Below are positions 43,427 to 52,369 of a stretch of 64,000 bases of DNA, piece by piece. The notes below the pieces were generated by a model, which saw nothing but the letters and a program-made list of their open reading frames with translations, did not search any database and was not told the origin of the DNA. Every line of letters starts with the position of its first letter. Position 1 is the stretch's first letter. The position numbers were made by a program, and so were the translations under genes. The DNA is from Acidobacteriota bacterium. GTDB lineage: Bacteria; Acidobacteriota; Terriglobia; Terriglobales; Acidobacteriaceae. The stretch covers positions 1 through 64,000 of the forward strand of contig JABCZL010000002.1 in the NCBI GenBank assembly GCA_013289685.1, given 5' to 3'.

Positions 43427-45268
43427 TTACTGAACTCCCATGGTTGCCTGGTCGATGGCGTCCAGATCCGCGCCCACATCCTTCTGGTCACCGCCGGCAT
43501 GCTTAAACTTGCTACTGGCGGACAACCGGTAGTCGCCCCCGTTTCCGTTCTTGTGGCTGACAAACCCAACATCCGCCACGTTTGCTGGCGTTTTGTTGTC
43601 CTTGGGCCAGCCTCCGTCCCCCCCGACAATGACATTGTGGAGAAAGGTGTAGGAGACAAAGCAGTCGTGGAAGATGTTCTCCGGAGACTTGACCCGCGGC
43701 TGCGCCGAGCAATTCTTGTCCACGCCACCGCCGGTTGTCGCGATGGGTTGCGCGGCCGTCGTGAAGATACTATTTGTAATAGAGAGCCCCGTCATCCTGG
43801 GTTCAACGAGCGGACCGCCTATGATGAACAAATTCCGGGGAGGAAAGGCTGTGACGTGATCAATGCTGACATCGTGCAGTCGCGGCGATGCAGAAATACC
43901 CGGTTGCATGGAGATCTGAGCGAATACGCCAAATCCATTGTAGAGGTCGGGCTGGATGTCGTCCACAACGACGTTGTGTATACTGTAGCGGCCGCCGTCT
44001 TTTGGGGCACCTCCATTAGCAGACAAGCCGTTTCCGATTTGGAAGCCGCTGGCGACATGGCTCATCCGGCAGTTCCGAATCGTAACGTCGGTGACGAGGC
44101 AATTGGGGCAGACGTTGCTCAGGCGGATGGCTTGGTTTTTCGGCCCCAGCAGAATGCCGAAGCCAGTCTGGGAGAAACCGCCCCAGCTATTTTCCAGAAC
44201 ATTTCCCTCAAACAAGACGCGCTGTGCGTTCTTCAGTTCGAAGAGATTCTTAACAATGAAGGGATTGCCATCGACCCCGCCGACGAACCCCGGCTGCCCT
44301 CTCAGCCACGTCATGGGCTTGAAGAAGTGATTGTGGCGAATCTCGATGTCAGTGGGCGTAGTCGTAGCCTGGCCTCCGCCGAACTGAATGCTTTCAGCGG
44401 CGGCCTCGAGAAAGTTATTCACAATCTTGAAGGGGCCGGTGGGATCATCGCCGAGTCCCCCGGAAATCGCCTGGGAGTCGGTGCAGGCACCCGTTTTCGC
44501 AACGCAATGAAAGTCGGATAGATAGGAATCGACCACGGCGACATAACGCAGGTGACTGAGCATCACGCCGCGAACGGTCTCGTCTTGAGGAGTTCCGTGG
44601 ATCCACATGCGATCGAGGATGAGATGATCCGCGGTTGCTTCCTTGTCGGGGCCAACCAGGTTGTAAATCACCGCTCGCGAAACGGCGCGAGTGACTTCCA
44701 GACCGATCAGGCGATAGTGGTTGGCTCCGGGCCCAAAGAGGGCGGGTCCGGACCCACCCTTCTGGTTGGATTCAATCTTGGCGAGTACGTTTTCAGGGGA
44801 AGCACAGGGGAAGGCGGGCCGGCCGGGGAGAGAAGACACGCCGCCATAACATGGAGTCAGACGAGTACCTTCAGGAGGGAGTTTCGAGTCGGGCGCACTG
44901 GTTCGAACGATGATCCAATGCGAGTCGTCGCAGTTCTTCATGGGCAAGAGCAGGTTGTCGAAGGTAGCGCCCGCTTGCAATTGAACAGTGTCGCCGCAGG
45001 ACGCTTTGGAGATGGCTTGGGAGGGATCTTCACCTGCCCGCACCATGATCGTCTTGCCGGGAGCAGGGGTAGCGCGCAAGGAACTGTCAACATGAATCCT
45101 TGGCAGCTCGGCAGGCCCATCGAACTCGCCGGAACTGGACTCGTTCGTGTTAGATCCCTGACGGAAATCAAAAGCCTCAATCGGGTAAGGGCAGAGCCAT
45201 AAACTTAAGACCCATGGCAGTAGAAGGAGGAAGGCTCGTGCGGTGAAGCGCATGCGGGAAGCATTCAT
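43427..45268 (-). CDS. Secreted right-handed beta-helix-like protein, paralogue 1
   Basis: About 613 residues from the ATG at 45268 (open frame to 45421; ATG at 45253 also possible). It has an N-terminal signal/anchor (LLLLPWVLSLWLC), then a parallel beta-helix-type region with several conserved Cys pairs (CGDTVQLQAGA, NCDDSHWIIVRTSAPDS, TPCYGGVSSLPGRPAFPC, DFHCVAKTGAC). Long stretches are nearly identical to the protein at 47705 (NPFIVKNLFELKNAQRVLFEGN). No catalytic motif is recognised. A polysaccharide-binding, epimerase- or lyase-like role is possible from fold and locus. The paralogue pair flanks an acyltransferase gene. Confidence 0.85.
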   Translation of the reverse strand: MNASRMRFTARAFLLLLPWVLSLWLCPYPIEAFDFRQGSNTNESSSGEFDGPAELPRIHVDSSLRATPAPGKTIMVRAGEDPSQAISKASCGDTVQLQAGATFDNLLLPMKNCDDSHWIIVRTSAPDSKLPPEGTRLTPCYGGVSSLPGRPAFPCASPENVLAKIESNQKGGSGPALFGPGANHYRLIGLEVTRAVSRAVIYNLVGPDKEATADHLILDRMWIHGTPQDETVRGVMLSHLRYVAVVDSYLSDFHCVAKTGACTDSQAISGGLGDDPTGPFKIVNNFLEAAAESIQFGGGQATTTPTDIEIRHNHFFKPMTWLRGQPGFVGGVDGNPFIVKNLFELKNAQRVLFEGNVLENSWGGFSQTGFGILLGPKNQAIRLSNVCPNCLVTDVTIRNCRMSHVASGFQIGNGLSANGGAPKDGGRYSIHNVVVDDIQPDLYNGFGVFAQISMQPGISASPRLHDVSIDHVTAFPPRNLFIIGGPLVEPRMTGLSITNSIFTTAAQPIATTGGGVDKNCSAQPRVKSPENIFHDCFVSYTFLHNVIVGGDGGWPKDNKTPANVADVGFVSHKNGNGGDYRLSASSKFKHAGGDQKDVGADLDAIDQATMGVQ

Positions 45269-45436
45269 AACTCGGAGGAAAACCTTTCGCGTCAGGACCA
45301 AATCGACGTCAAGTAATGATCTCATATCATCGCTACCGAAAAGTTTCAAGTAGCGCGCCCGTGGGGCTCGCCCCCGACGGGCGATTATGAGCGAATGCCA
45401 GGACGCGTTCGTACGCGCCATTGTACGGCAGTGTGA

Positions 45437-47470
45437 TTATGGAGATGCTCGAACGATGAGCGGCGATTCGATCCCGGGCTCAGCACTTACAATGTGTTCG
45501 ATTTCGCTTTCGAGAAAGGGGGCCAGCTTGCGTGCGTAGCTGGAGGTTAGGTGGTTGCTGTCCCGAAAAACAACCTGGCCGTCGATTACGGACTGGCAAA
45601 TCAAGTTGGTACAGAGTCTGTCGGCAAAATCCACAAGTCTTGCGCTCTTGAGTCCACGAAGCGCTGTGCTCTCAGCCTGTCGTGCATCTTCGTTGAGCGC
45701 AGCCTCTCTGGTTAAGACGCAATCCTGAGTTGCCCAACGGTGGGCGGCGGCACGCGATAAGCAGATCGGCACGTCGAAGCCCTCGCGGGGGACATCGGCG
45801 ATGACCAGCGTTCTCACTCCGTGCGAGTCGAGGTAGGTGATCGTAGATCGTAGGCCTTCCTCCCATTCCGCCGCTGAAATAACATGGCTGCCTGCTCCTG
45901 CTGGACGTGCATGGTTCGCCACCAGTCCGTCTTTCTCAGAAAGGATAACCACGGTCGGATGAAGCTGCACGATCCGCTGCAATGCCGCTTCCCGCCATGA
46001 CGAACACTCCACATCCTGACGCTTTAAGGACGTATTGTAAACCTGCACCCGCGCGGCGGGGCAGGACGCCTTGAGCACGGTAAACAAATGCCAGTGCCTC
46101 CGGTTGGCGATGAGTTCGATCGCGGGAAACCAATGCTCTGCATGCGAGTCGCCGAAGAGCACGGCTGCGGTGCGAGACTGACGATCGCCGTATTCGCACT
46201 GCACTACATCCGCAACCGCGGCAGGCACGACGCAGTGGCGGTCAAACAGCGGCCTGGTGTCGTTTGCGGCTGCCCAAAAGAGCGCTTGTTCTCCGACGGC
46301 AAGCGAGTGCTGCGCATAACCTGTTACTAGCCGTGCCCCCGTGATTCCGGTGGCCGCAGTCAGCAGAATCAGTCCCAGGGAAAGCACGGGGCGCGCGATG
46401 AGGAAAGAACTGATCCGGATCGGTCGTTCCAGCACCAGAAAAGTGGTCTGGGCAAGCAGAAGCGCCACGGCAGCTGCCACGAGCTTGCCCCGCCATGTGA
46501 TGTCCGGGAAGCGCACGGAAGCCATCAAAAGAATCGGCCAGTGCCACAAATACCAGGAATATGAAAGCCTGCCGAGGGTCTGCAGTATGCGGCTACCGAG
46601 CAGCACCGACAAAGCAGAGGAGCTACCGGATGTGCCTGAGACCAGGGTTGCGAGCGTACCCACGACAGGCAGCAACGGGGCCATCCCCGGGAATCTAGTT
46701 TGCGGGGAGTAGAAACAGCCACCCGCCAAAACGGCTACCAGCCCTCCCCAGCCGAGGAGCTTCGTCCAGGCCGGGCGCAGCCTCAGATTTTGAGCAGATG
46801 TCATGCAGGCCAAGCCACCCAACCCGAACTCCCAGGCCCGCGGTGGGAGACTGAAAAATGCCCAAGGCTGGCGGTGCCGGGTGAGCCAAACGCAAAGCGC
46901 GAGGGAAATCGTCGATAGCACAATGAGCAGCGTTGCCAGCCGGCGCCGCGACTTCATGAACAAAAGCGCGGCTGCGATCAACGCCGGCCAAATCAGGTAA
47001 AACTGTTCCTCAACTGCCAGGGACCAAGTATGCAAAAAGGGGTTTGTCTCCACGTCGCTTGCAAAGTAGTTTGAAGCGTCGCGCACGAACATAAAATTAC
47101 TGATGTAGAGCGAGGTGTAGGCGGCCCACTTGGCAAACCTGGCCAGTTCGAGCGGTGAGTAGATCAGCAGGCCCAGCAGCAGAGTACTTATGACTACGAG
47201 ACCCGCGGCCGGCAGCAAGCGCCGGGCCCTGCGACCATAAAAATATCGGAAGCTCAATTTCCCGGTCCGCGCAATCTCGTTCAGGATGAGCCCCGTGATC
47301 AGGTAACCGGACAGCGCAAAGAAGACGTCCACTCCAATGAAACCACCTTTAAAACCAGGGATTCCGCAATGGAACATCACCACGAGGAGCACTGCGATTC
47401 CCCGCATGCCTTCTATATCAGGTCGAAAGCCGCCAGAAGAGTTTTGTGGAACAGGAGTCGGCGGCTTCAT
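45437..47470 (-). CDS. Acyltransferase-3 / SGNH fusion membrane protein (OafA-like)
   Basis: In this 677-residue protein the N-terminal acyltransferase-3 domain has about ten helices (1-385), with FRPDIEGMRGIAVLLVVMFHCGIP, GGFIGVDVFFALSGYLIT and the YRxxR-type RRARRLLPAA motif. A periplasmic SGNH hydrolase-like domain (about 410-665) has Ser in LFGDSHAEHW and a C-terminal DSNHLTSSYARKLA block with the Asp-x-x-His pair. These enzymes move acetyl or other acyl groups from the cytoplasm onto extracytoplasmic glycans, so EPS O-acetylation is the likely role. It lies between the two beta-helix paralogues. Confidence 0.94.
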   Translation of the reverse strand: MKPPTPVPQNSSGGFRPDIEGMRGIAVLLVVMFHCGIPGFKGGFIGVDVFFALSGYLITGLILNEIARTGKLSFRYFYGRRARRLLPAAGLVVISTLLLGLLIYSPLELARFAKWAAYTSLYISNFMFVRDASNYFASDVETNPFLHTWSLAVEEQFYLIWPALIAAALLFMKSRRRLATLLIVLSTISLALCVWLTRHRQPWAFFSLPPRAWEFGLGGLACMTSAQNLRLRPAWTKLLGWGGLVAVLAGGCFYSPQTRFPGMAPLLPVVGTLATLVSGTSGSSSALSVLLGSRILQTLGRLSYSWYLWHWPILLMASVRFPDITWRGKLVAAAVALLLAQTTFLVLERPIRISSFLIARPVLSLGLILLTAATGITGARLVTGYAQHSLAVGEQALFWAAANDTRPLFDRHCVVPAAVADVVQCEYGDRQSRTAAVLFGDSHAEHWFPAIELIANRRHWHLFTVLKASCPAARVQVYNTSLKRQDVECSSWREAALQRIVQLHPTVVILSEKDGLVANHARPAGAGSHVISAAEWEEGLRSTITYLDSHGVRTLVIADVPREGFDVPICLSRAAAHRWATQDCVLTREAALNEDARQAESTALRGLKSARLVDFADRLCTNLICQSVIDGQVVFRDSNHLTSSYARKLAPFLESEIEHIVSAEPGIESPLIVRASP

Positions 47471-47704
47471 CGGGTTTATCGTTGGCGGAGATCTTTGGGC
47501 ACGGTGCCCAAGGCTAACCTTTTAACATAGCCAGAACCGACAGACAAGCCAGAACGCACCTCATCTCGATACGGTAGCCTTTGTGTAAATCGCGACTGAT
47601 TTCGAGCCGCAGACCTCGGGACACAGGCTTGAAATCAATGCCGAGGTTGATTTCAGCCTGCGTCACGCGAAACCCAGTTTGTTGAAATGGCTACTGCGAC
47701 TCTT
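47471..47704. other. Intergenic region with strong hairpin
   Basis: A long inverted repeat at 47624-47660 pairs CAGGCTTGAAATCAA with TTGATTTCAGCCTG around an 8-base loop, with one bulge. It lies about 45 bases downstream of the minus-strand beta-helix gene. No T-run follows, so it is more likely an mRNA-stabilising or Rho-related structure, or a repeat, than a standard terminator. Confidence 0.5.
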
Positions 47705-50365
47705 CTACTGCACACCTGCAAGAGCTGCTTCGAGCGCATCCATGTCCGCACCCAGATCCTTGCCGTCTGTTCCAGCATTTTTATACGGACTCGAGTTCTG
47801 CAAGTGATAATCGCCGCCATTGCCGTTACGGTAGTTCGCGAATCCGACGGCAGCCGCGGTTGCGGGGAAATGGTTGTCCGCAGGGTATGAGCTCGGCGGA
47901 AAGTTGGCCGGACTGGCGATGATCGCGTTGTGCGTGAAGGTGTAGGGCCGGAAACAACTGGCCAGCGCGTGCAAAGGAGCGGGATGGTAAGCACAGTCAC
48001 CCACCCCTCCTCCGCCGGTTGATTTAGTGGGAACCGATCCGGCGTTAACCAGGTTGTTGGTGAAAACAAAGTTGTTCATCACCGGGTTGACGGTGATGTC
48101 ATCGCCCAGATTCAGCATGACTCCTGGCTGGAAGCCGGTCACATGATTGATGGTGACATATTGCAGTACCGGCGCTCCGGGGCCCATGGAGACCTGAGCG
48201 AAAGTGCCGTATCCGTTGTATTTGGTGGCATCGATGTCGTCTGCAATCAAGTCGTGAATACTATAGCGCTCGCCTGCCAGAGGCGCGCCTCCGTTGGCAG
48301 AAAGACCGTTGCCGATCTGCATCGCGCCGCCCACATGACTGATCGTCACGTAGCGAATGGTAATGTCAGTGACCCTGCAGGATGGGCAGACGTTGGCAGT
48401 GCCAATGGCCTGATTCTTGGGAGAAAGCAGAATGCCGAAACCGGCCTGCGAGAACCCGCCCCAGGTGTTCTCAAGAATATTGGCCTCAAACAGCAGGCGC
48501 TGCGCATTCTTGAGCTCAAACAGGTTCTTCACGATGAAGGGGTTGCCGTCAACGCCGCCGACGAAGCCCGGCTGGCCTTGCATCCAGTTCATGGGCTTGA
48601 ACATATGATTGCGGCGGATTTCAATGTCGGTCGGCGCGGTTGTGGCCGCACCGCCGCCGAGCAAGATGCTTTCCCCGGAGGCCTCGAGGAAGTTATCGAC
48701 AATCTTGTATGGTCCCGAGGTCAGGCTGCCAAGGCCGCCAGCAACCGCCTGGGCGTCCATGCAGGCTCCCGTGTTCGACAGACAATGAAAGTCCGATAAG
48801 TACGAATCCACAACGGCAGCATAGGTCATACCGCTCAGCATGATGCCACGCTGGGTTTCGTCCTGGGCTGTGCCATGCACCCAGCTTCGATCGAAGATGA
48901 TGTGATCGGCCGCGTGGTCTTGGCTGAAGGCCAGGTTGTAGACGACACCGGTAGCTCGAGTTCGAGTGATTTCCAGACCGATAAAGCGGTAATGGTTGGC
49001 GCCATTCTCGAAGGTGATCGGTCCGCTTCCCTGTCCGGAATACTGCAGCTTCGCCAGCACATTATTGGTGGAGGTGCAGTTGAAAGCTGGTCGTCCGGGT
49101 AGAGAAGAGACGCCGGCGTAGCACGGAGTCATCCGCGTACGCTCAGGAGGCAGGCTGCTGTCGGGCGCGCTGGTTCGAACGATAATCCAGTGAGCGTCGT
49201 CGCAAGTCTGCGTTGGGATCGTGAAGCTTCCGGTGAAAACTGCGCCCGCCTGGAGCGCGATCGTGTCTCCACACTTGGCGCTGTTTAATGCCTGCTGCAA
49301 GTCTCCACCCTTGGCCACAGAAATCACATTGCCCGGGGCAGGTGTGTCGGCCAAATCACTCGAGACATAGACTCGGGGGAGTTCGGCCGGGCCGTCAAAA
49401 TTCCCTGTCGTCGAGGAACTCATCGCCAGGACGAGCGAAGATTTGGCGGTCGTGGAGCTTGCGTCTGTTACTGATGCGGTGAAGCTGAAGGTTCCGGCCT
49501 GCGCAGTGATTCCTGAAATTAGTCCATTGTTCTTATCGAGCGAGAGGCCCTGGGGCAAGGGTCCCCCTGTGATCTGCCACAGGTAGGGTGCGGTGCCTCC
49601 CGTCGCCGTCAGAGCCGTGCTGTAGGGAGTCCCAGCCGTTCCATCAGGCAGCGAGTTGCTGGTGAGTAAGAGTTTGGAAAGAGGCAGAACCGTGACTTGG
49701 GACATAGCGACCATGTTTCCATCGGCAAGGCTGGTTGCCGTTACAGTTAGTTTCGTCGATGTGGTTACAGAAGGCGCAGTGAATAGACCGCCAGTCGAGA
49801 TCGTTCCCGCGCTCGCGTGCCAGGTGACGGCCGTGTTGCTGGTGGAGGTCAAGGCAGCGGAAAATTGTTGCCTGCCGCCCGATGAGATCGTTGCCGTGGC
49901 TGGCGAAAGGCTAATGGCAATTTTATTCTGCGGCACGACTGTTACTTCGGAGACAGCGACGCTGGTCGAGTCTGCCACACCTGTGGCGATCACAGTCAGT
50001 TTGGTCGAGGATGTCACAGTCGGCGCGGTAAACAGACCGCTCTGCGAGATCGTCCCCGCACTGGCGTGCCAGAAAATCGCAGAAGAACGTATTCCCGTCC
50101 TCCCAGTGGACGTTCCAGGGGACAACAGCGTTGCGGAGAATTGCTGCTGGGCGCCGGAAGAAATCGTCACTGCGGACGGCGAAACGCTAACCTTCGCGTT
50201 CGAGGGGGTGGAAGCGCTAGATGGTTGTGCGCCGGACGCCGAAATTCCTGCGCAGCCGATGTTCAGGCACATTAAAGTCGAAAGAAGGATCGCGGTTCCA
50301 AGTTGCCAGATGTAACGTATAGATGGCTTGCCGTATTGGTAATCGGGGGACGATTCCAAGCGCAT
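47705..50365 (-). CDS. Ig-like plus beta-helix lipoprotein, paralogue 2
   Basis: This 886-residue protein has an N-terminal lipoprotein signal ending at Cys38 (LNIGC). Two bacterial Ig-like units (ISSGAQQQFSATL, ISSGGRQQFSAAL; each with WHASAGTIS) occupy about 50-235. A He_PIG-type domain (GTPYSTALTATGGTAPYLW) lies at about 245-325, and the beta-helix region closely matches the 43427 protein from GNFDGPAELPR (about 337) to the C-terminus. The shared part keeps all Cys-containing blocks. It differs from paralogue 1 by the added Ig modules and lipid anchor. The function is unknown; surface-anchored glycan binding or cleavage is plausible. Confidence 0.87.
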   Translation of the reverse strand: MRLESSPDYQYGKPSIRYIWQLGTAILLSTLMCLNIGCAGISASGAQPSSASTPSNAKVSVSPSAVTISSGAQQQFSATLLSPGTSTGRTGIRSSAIFWHASAGTISQSGLFTAPTVTSSTKLTVIATGVADSTSVAVSEVTVVPQNKIAISLSPATATISSGGRQQFSAALTSTSNTAVTWHASAGTISTGGLFTAPSVTTSTKLTVTATSLADGNMVAMSQVTVLPLSKLLLTSNSLPDGTAGTPYSTALTATGGTAPYLWQITGGPLPQGLSLDKNNGLISGITAQAGTFSFTASVTDASSTTAKSSLVLAMSSSTTGNFDGPAELPRVYVSSDLADTPAPGNVISVAKGGDLQQALNSAKCGDTIALQAGAVFTGSFTIPTQTCDDAHWIIVRTSAPDSSLPPERTRMTPCYAGVSSLPGRPAFNCTSTNNVLAKLQYSGQGSGPITFENGANHYRFIGLEITRTRATGVVYNLAFSQDHAADHIIFDRSWVHGTAQDETQRGIMLSGMTYAAVVDSYLSDFHCLSNTGACMDAQAVAGGLGSLTSGPYKIVDNFLEASGESILLGGGAATTAPTDIEIRRNHMFKPMNWMQGQPGFVGGVDGNPFIVKNLFELKNAQRLLFEANILENTWGGFSQAGFGILLSPKNQAIGTANVCPSCRVTDITIRYVTISHVGGAMQIGNGLSANGGAPLAGERYSIHDLIADDIDATKYNGYGTFAQVSMGPGAPVLQYVTINHVTGFQPGVMLNLGDDITVNPVMNNFVFTNNLVNAGSVPTKSTGGGGVGDCAYHPAPLHALASCFRPYTFTHNAIIASPANFPPSSYPADNHFPATAAAVGFANYRNGNGGDYHLQNSSPYKNAGTDGKDLGADMDALEAALAGVQ

Positions 50366-50618
50366 TGGGGGCCCTCACAAATTTGAATTCACGAGAATCT
50401 CAGACTGCTGTTTGCCAGAGTTCAATTTAGAGAGGGCGAGGAGATGAGAATAGATAACTAGAGGCACTGTCCATATGGCGCACGAAGGTACACACCGTAA
50501 GACGGCATCGGGACAGGGGTCGAAGTGGGACTGGTGGGGCGAGGCAAGTTATCGCAAACGGAACAGGTTACGAGGCCTGATTCCGACAGCTGCTTTGTCG
50601 ACGCGATATTTTCCAGAA
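50366..50618. other. Intergenic region upstream of beta-helix paralogue 2
   Basis: About 250 bases without a credible gene. It should contain the promoter of the minus-strand lipoprotein gene, but no clear -35/-10 pair was found. Confidence 0.35.
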
Positions 50619-51085
50619 TTAGTCGAGCTTTACGATAAACACGTCCGAACGAGGCGTGCCATTGGGGCCAAGTTGCTCGTCCCAATCTGACGTGAAGGCG
50701 CCATCCCGGGAAACGCTTCCGAGAGGTTGCGTTTGAAAAAAGGGACGGATGTAGGTGGCGCGGTTATGCGCAAACCGCCAGATCGTCAAAGCGAGCCCGT
50801 CAGTTTCAACGCAGAATATTTCGCCTTCATACGGCTGCGTGATGTTGCCCAAGTCCCAGTAGTTGTAACTGGAGGGTTCGGCTGGTAGCCATGGGTTCGG
50901 ATTGTGGTGGCCTTCACTGCTTGCGATGACTCACCGATCCCATCGTCCGTCGGGCTGGGAAAATCTTCCACTGGAGCGCCGGTGATTTGTTTCAGCCGGT
51001 CTTTTGCTCCGTCGTCACGAAGGAGAGGATCGTCCACGCCCTGCTTTCGCCGGCGAGCGTACCACTGCCTGGTTCTGAATGCCAT
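50619..51085 (-). pseudogene. Remnant of a surface propeller protein (C-terminal piece, frameshifted)
   Basis: Frame B (50619-50930) encodes about 103 protein-like residues ending in a stop. They contain NYWDLGNITQPYEGEIFC, FAHNRATYIRPFFQTQPLG and SDVFIVKLD, which resemble the C-terminal end of acidobacterial secreted propeller proteins. There is no start codon at the beginning of this frame; a TGA at 50931-50933 precedes it. A different frame (A) continues upstream to about 51085 (DRLKQITGAPVEDFPSPTDDG), so a frameshift is likely. The whole remnant is at most about 155 codons, with only 44 bases left before the glycosyltransferase gene's stop. It is interpreted as a decayed gene; family identity is tentative. 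Confidence 0.5.
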
Positions 51086-51129
51086 TGAGGACCAGAATCT
51101 TTATGCCGCACCGGCAAGGCGGCGCGCTC

Positions 51130-52344
51130 CTAGGCTTGCCCGGTGCGAAAGGCGGCCGCGGCGTCCCGGAGAACTTCTTCGAAGCGGCGCGCGATCTGCG
51201 ACCAGTCATAGCGAGCGGCCAAGGCGGCGGCGTTTTGCTCGCAAGTCTGGCGCAGAGCGGGATCGGCCAGGAGTTGCAGGATGCTGGTGGCAAACGCTGC
51301 TGCGTTGTCGGCGATCAGCAGGTCGTGACCGGGGGTTACGTCCAAGCCTTCTGCGCCAATGGAGGTCGAAACCATAGCTTTGGCCATGGCCATCGCTTCG
51401 AAAATCTTGAGTCGGGTTCCGCCACCGATGCGCAGAGGAACGATGACGACCGTCGCCGACCGCAAATACTCAGTGACGGAAGGCACGGTTCCTGTGACTT
51501 CGACCGAGGCCGAGGCCAGACGCTGCACGCGCGGGTGGGGGCTTCGGCCGACGATCTGAAGACGAGCGTCGGGATGACCGGCCAGCACGGCGGGCCAGAT
51601 TTCGCCGCAGAAATATTCCATGGCGTCGACGTTGGGCTCCCAATCCATCGATCCAGTGAAGACTATCAGCGGAGGACTAGCTGAGGCCGAAGGCACGACT
51701 TGATATTGCTCCGTGTCGACTCCGGTGGGGACGACTGTGATCGGACAGCCGGGCGATAACGTCAGCATCGCGTCGCGATCATGATCAGAGACGGCGATGA
51801 CATGCTGAAACCTTTGCAGCGTGCGCGTTTCGTATCTCGCCATCTTCCGGGCTTCGATGTGGTACGAGAGCTTGCGCAGGGCAGACTTTTCGGTGTCCGC
51901 CATTCGCTGCCAGAGCATGGTCTCGACGTTGTGCTGAAAAAGAATTACGTGTGCCGCCGGGTTCTCGGGGAAATTCAGAGAGGCGGCGAGAAAATCGCAC
52001 ACTGCCACGTCCAGGCTGCCATCGCTCAGGCGCTGCGCGACTTGTCGACGAACCCCGGGATGCGTGAACTTCCTGACCGCATAGGGAGCGTGGGACGGCA
52101 GGCGAAGAATGTAGTCCAAAGATTGCGCTAACCAGCCCTCGGGTGCAGCCGTGTAAATCGTCTGGGCTCCGGGCAGGCGCTGCGCGATCGCCGCCTCGTA
52201 GTCTGGATCCCGCAGCCCACCATAATAAGAAAGAAGTGTGACCTCATGCTCCCTGGCCAAGTGTCGGAGGATATTGAAGGAGCGGATCTTGCCCCCGGTA
52301 TCGACGGGCAACAACTTTCCTGCTTTGACCCAGAGTATTTTCAT
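51130..52344 (-). CDS. Glycosyltransferase of the exosortase/EPS system (GT4-like)
   Basis: This 404-residue GT-B enzyme begins MKILWVKAGKLLPVDTGGKIRS, the start typical of the PEP-CTERM/EpsH-associated sugar transferase group. The second half carries IVFTGSMDWEPNVDAMEYF, LQIVGRSPHPRVQRL and VPLRIGGGTRLKIFEAMAMAKAMVST, the last with the donor-binding Glu. It is predicted to build the EPS repeat unit at the cytoplasmic face. It lies 25 bases downstream of the sugar dehydrogenase gene and is probably co-transcribed with it. Confidence 0.92.
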   Translation of the reverse strand: MKILWVKAGKLLPVDTGGKIRSFNILRHLAREHEVTLLSYYGGLRDPDYEAAIAQRLPGAQTIYTAAPEGWLAQSLDYILRLPSHAPYAVRKFTHPGVRRQVAQRLSDGSLDVAVCDFLAASLNFPENPAAHVILFQHNVETMLWQRMADTEKSALRKLSYHIEARKMARYETRTLQRFQHVIAVSDHDRDAMLTLSPGCPITVVPTGVDTEQYQVVPSASASPPLIVFTGSMDWEPNVDAMEYFCGEIWPAVLAGHPDARLQIVGRSPHPRVQRLASASVEVTGTVPSVTEYLRSATVVIVPLRIGGGTRLKIFEAMAMAKAMVSTSIGAEGLDVTPGHDLLIADNAAAFATSILQLLADPALRQTCEQNAAALAARYDWSQIARRFEEVLRDAAAAFRTGQA

Positions 52345-52369
52345 TGGTTAGTGCTCGTTCATCAGTGGA

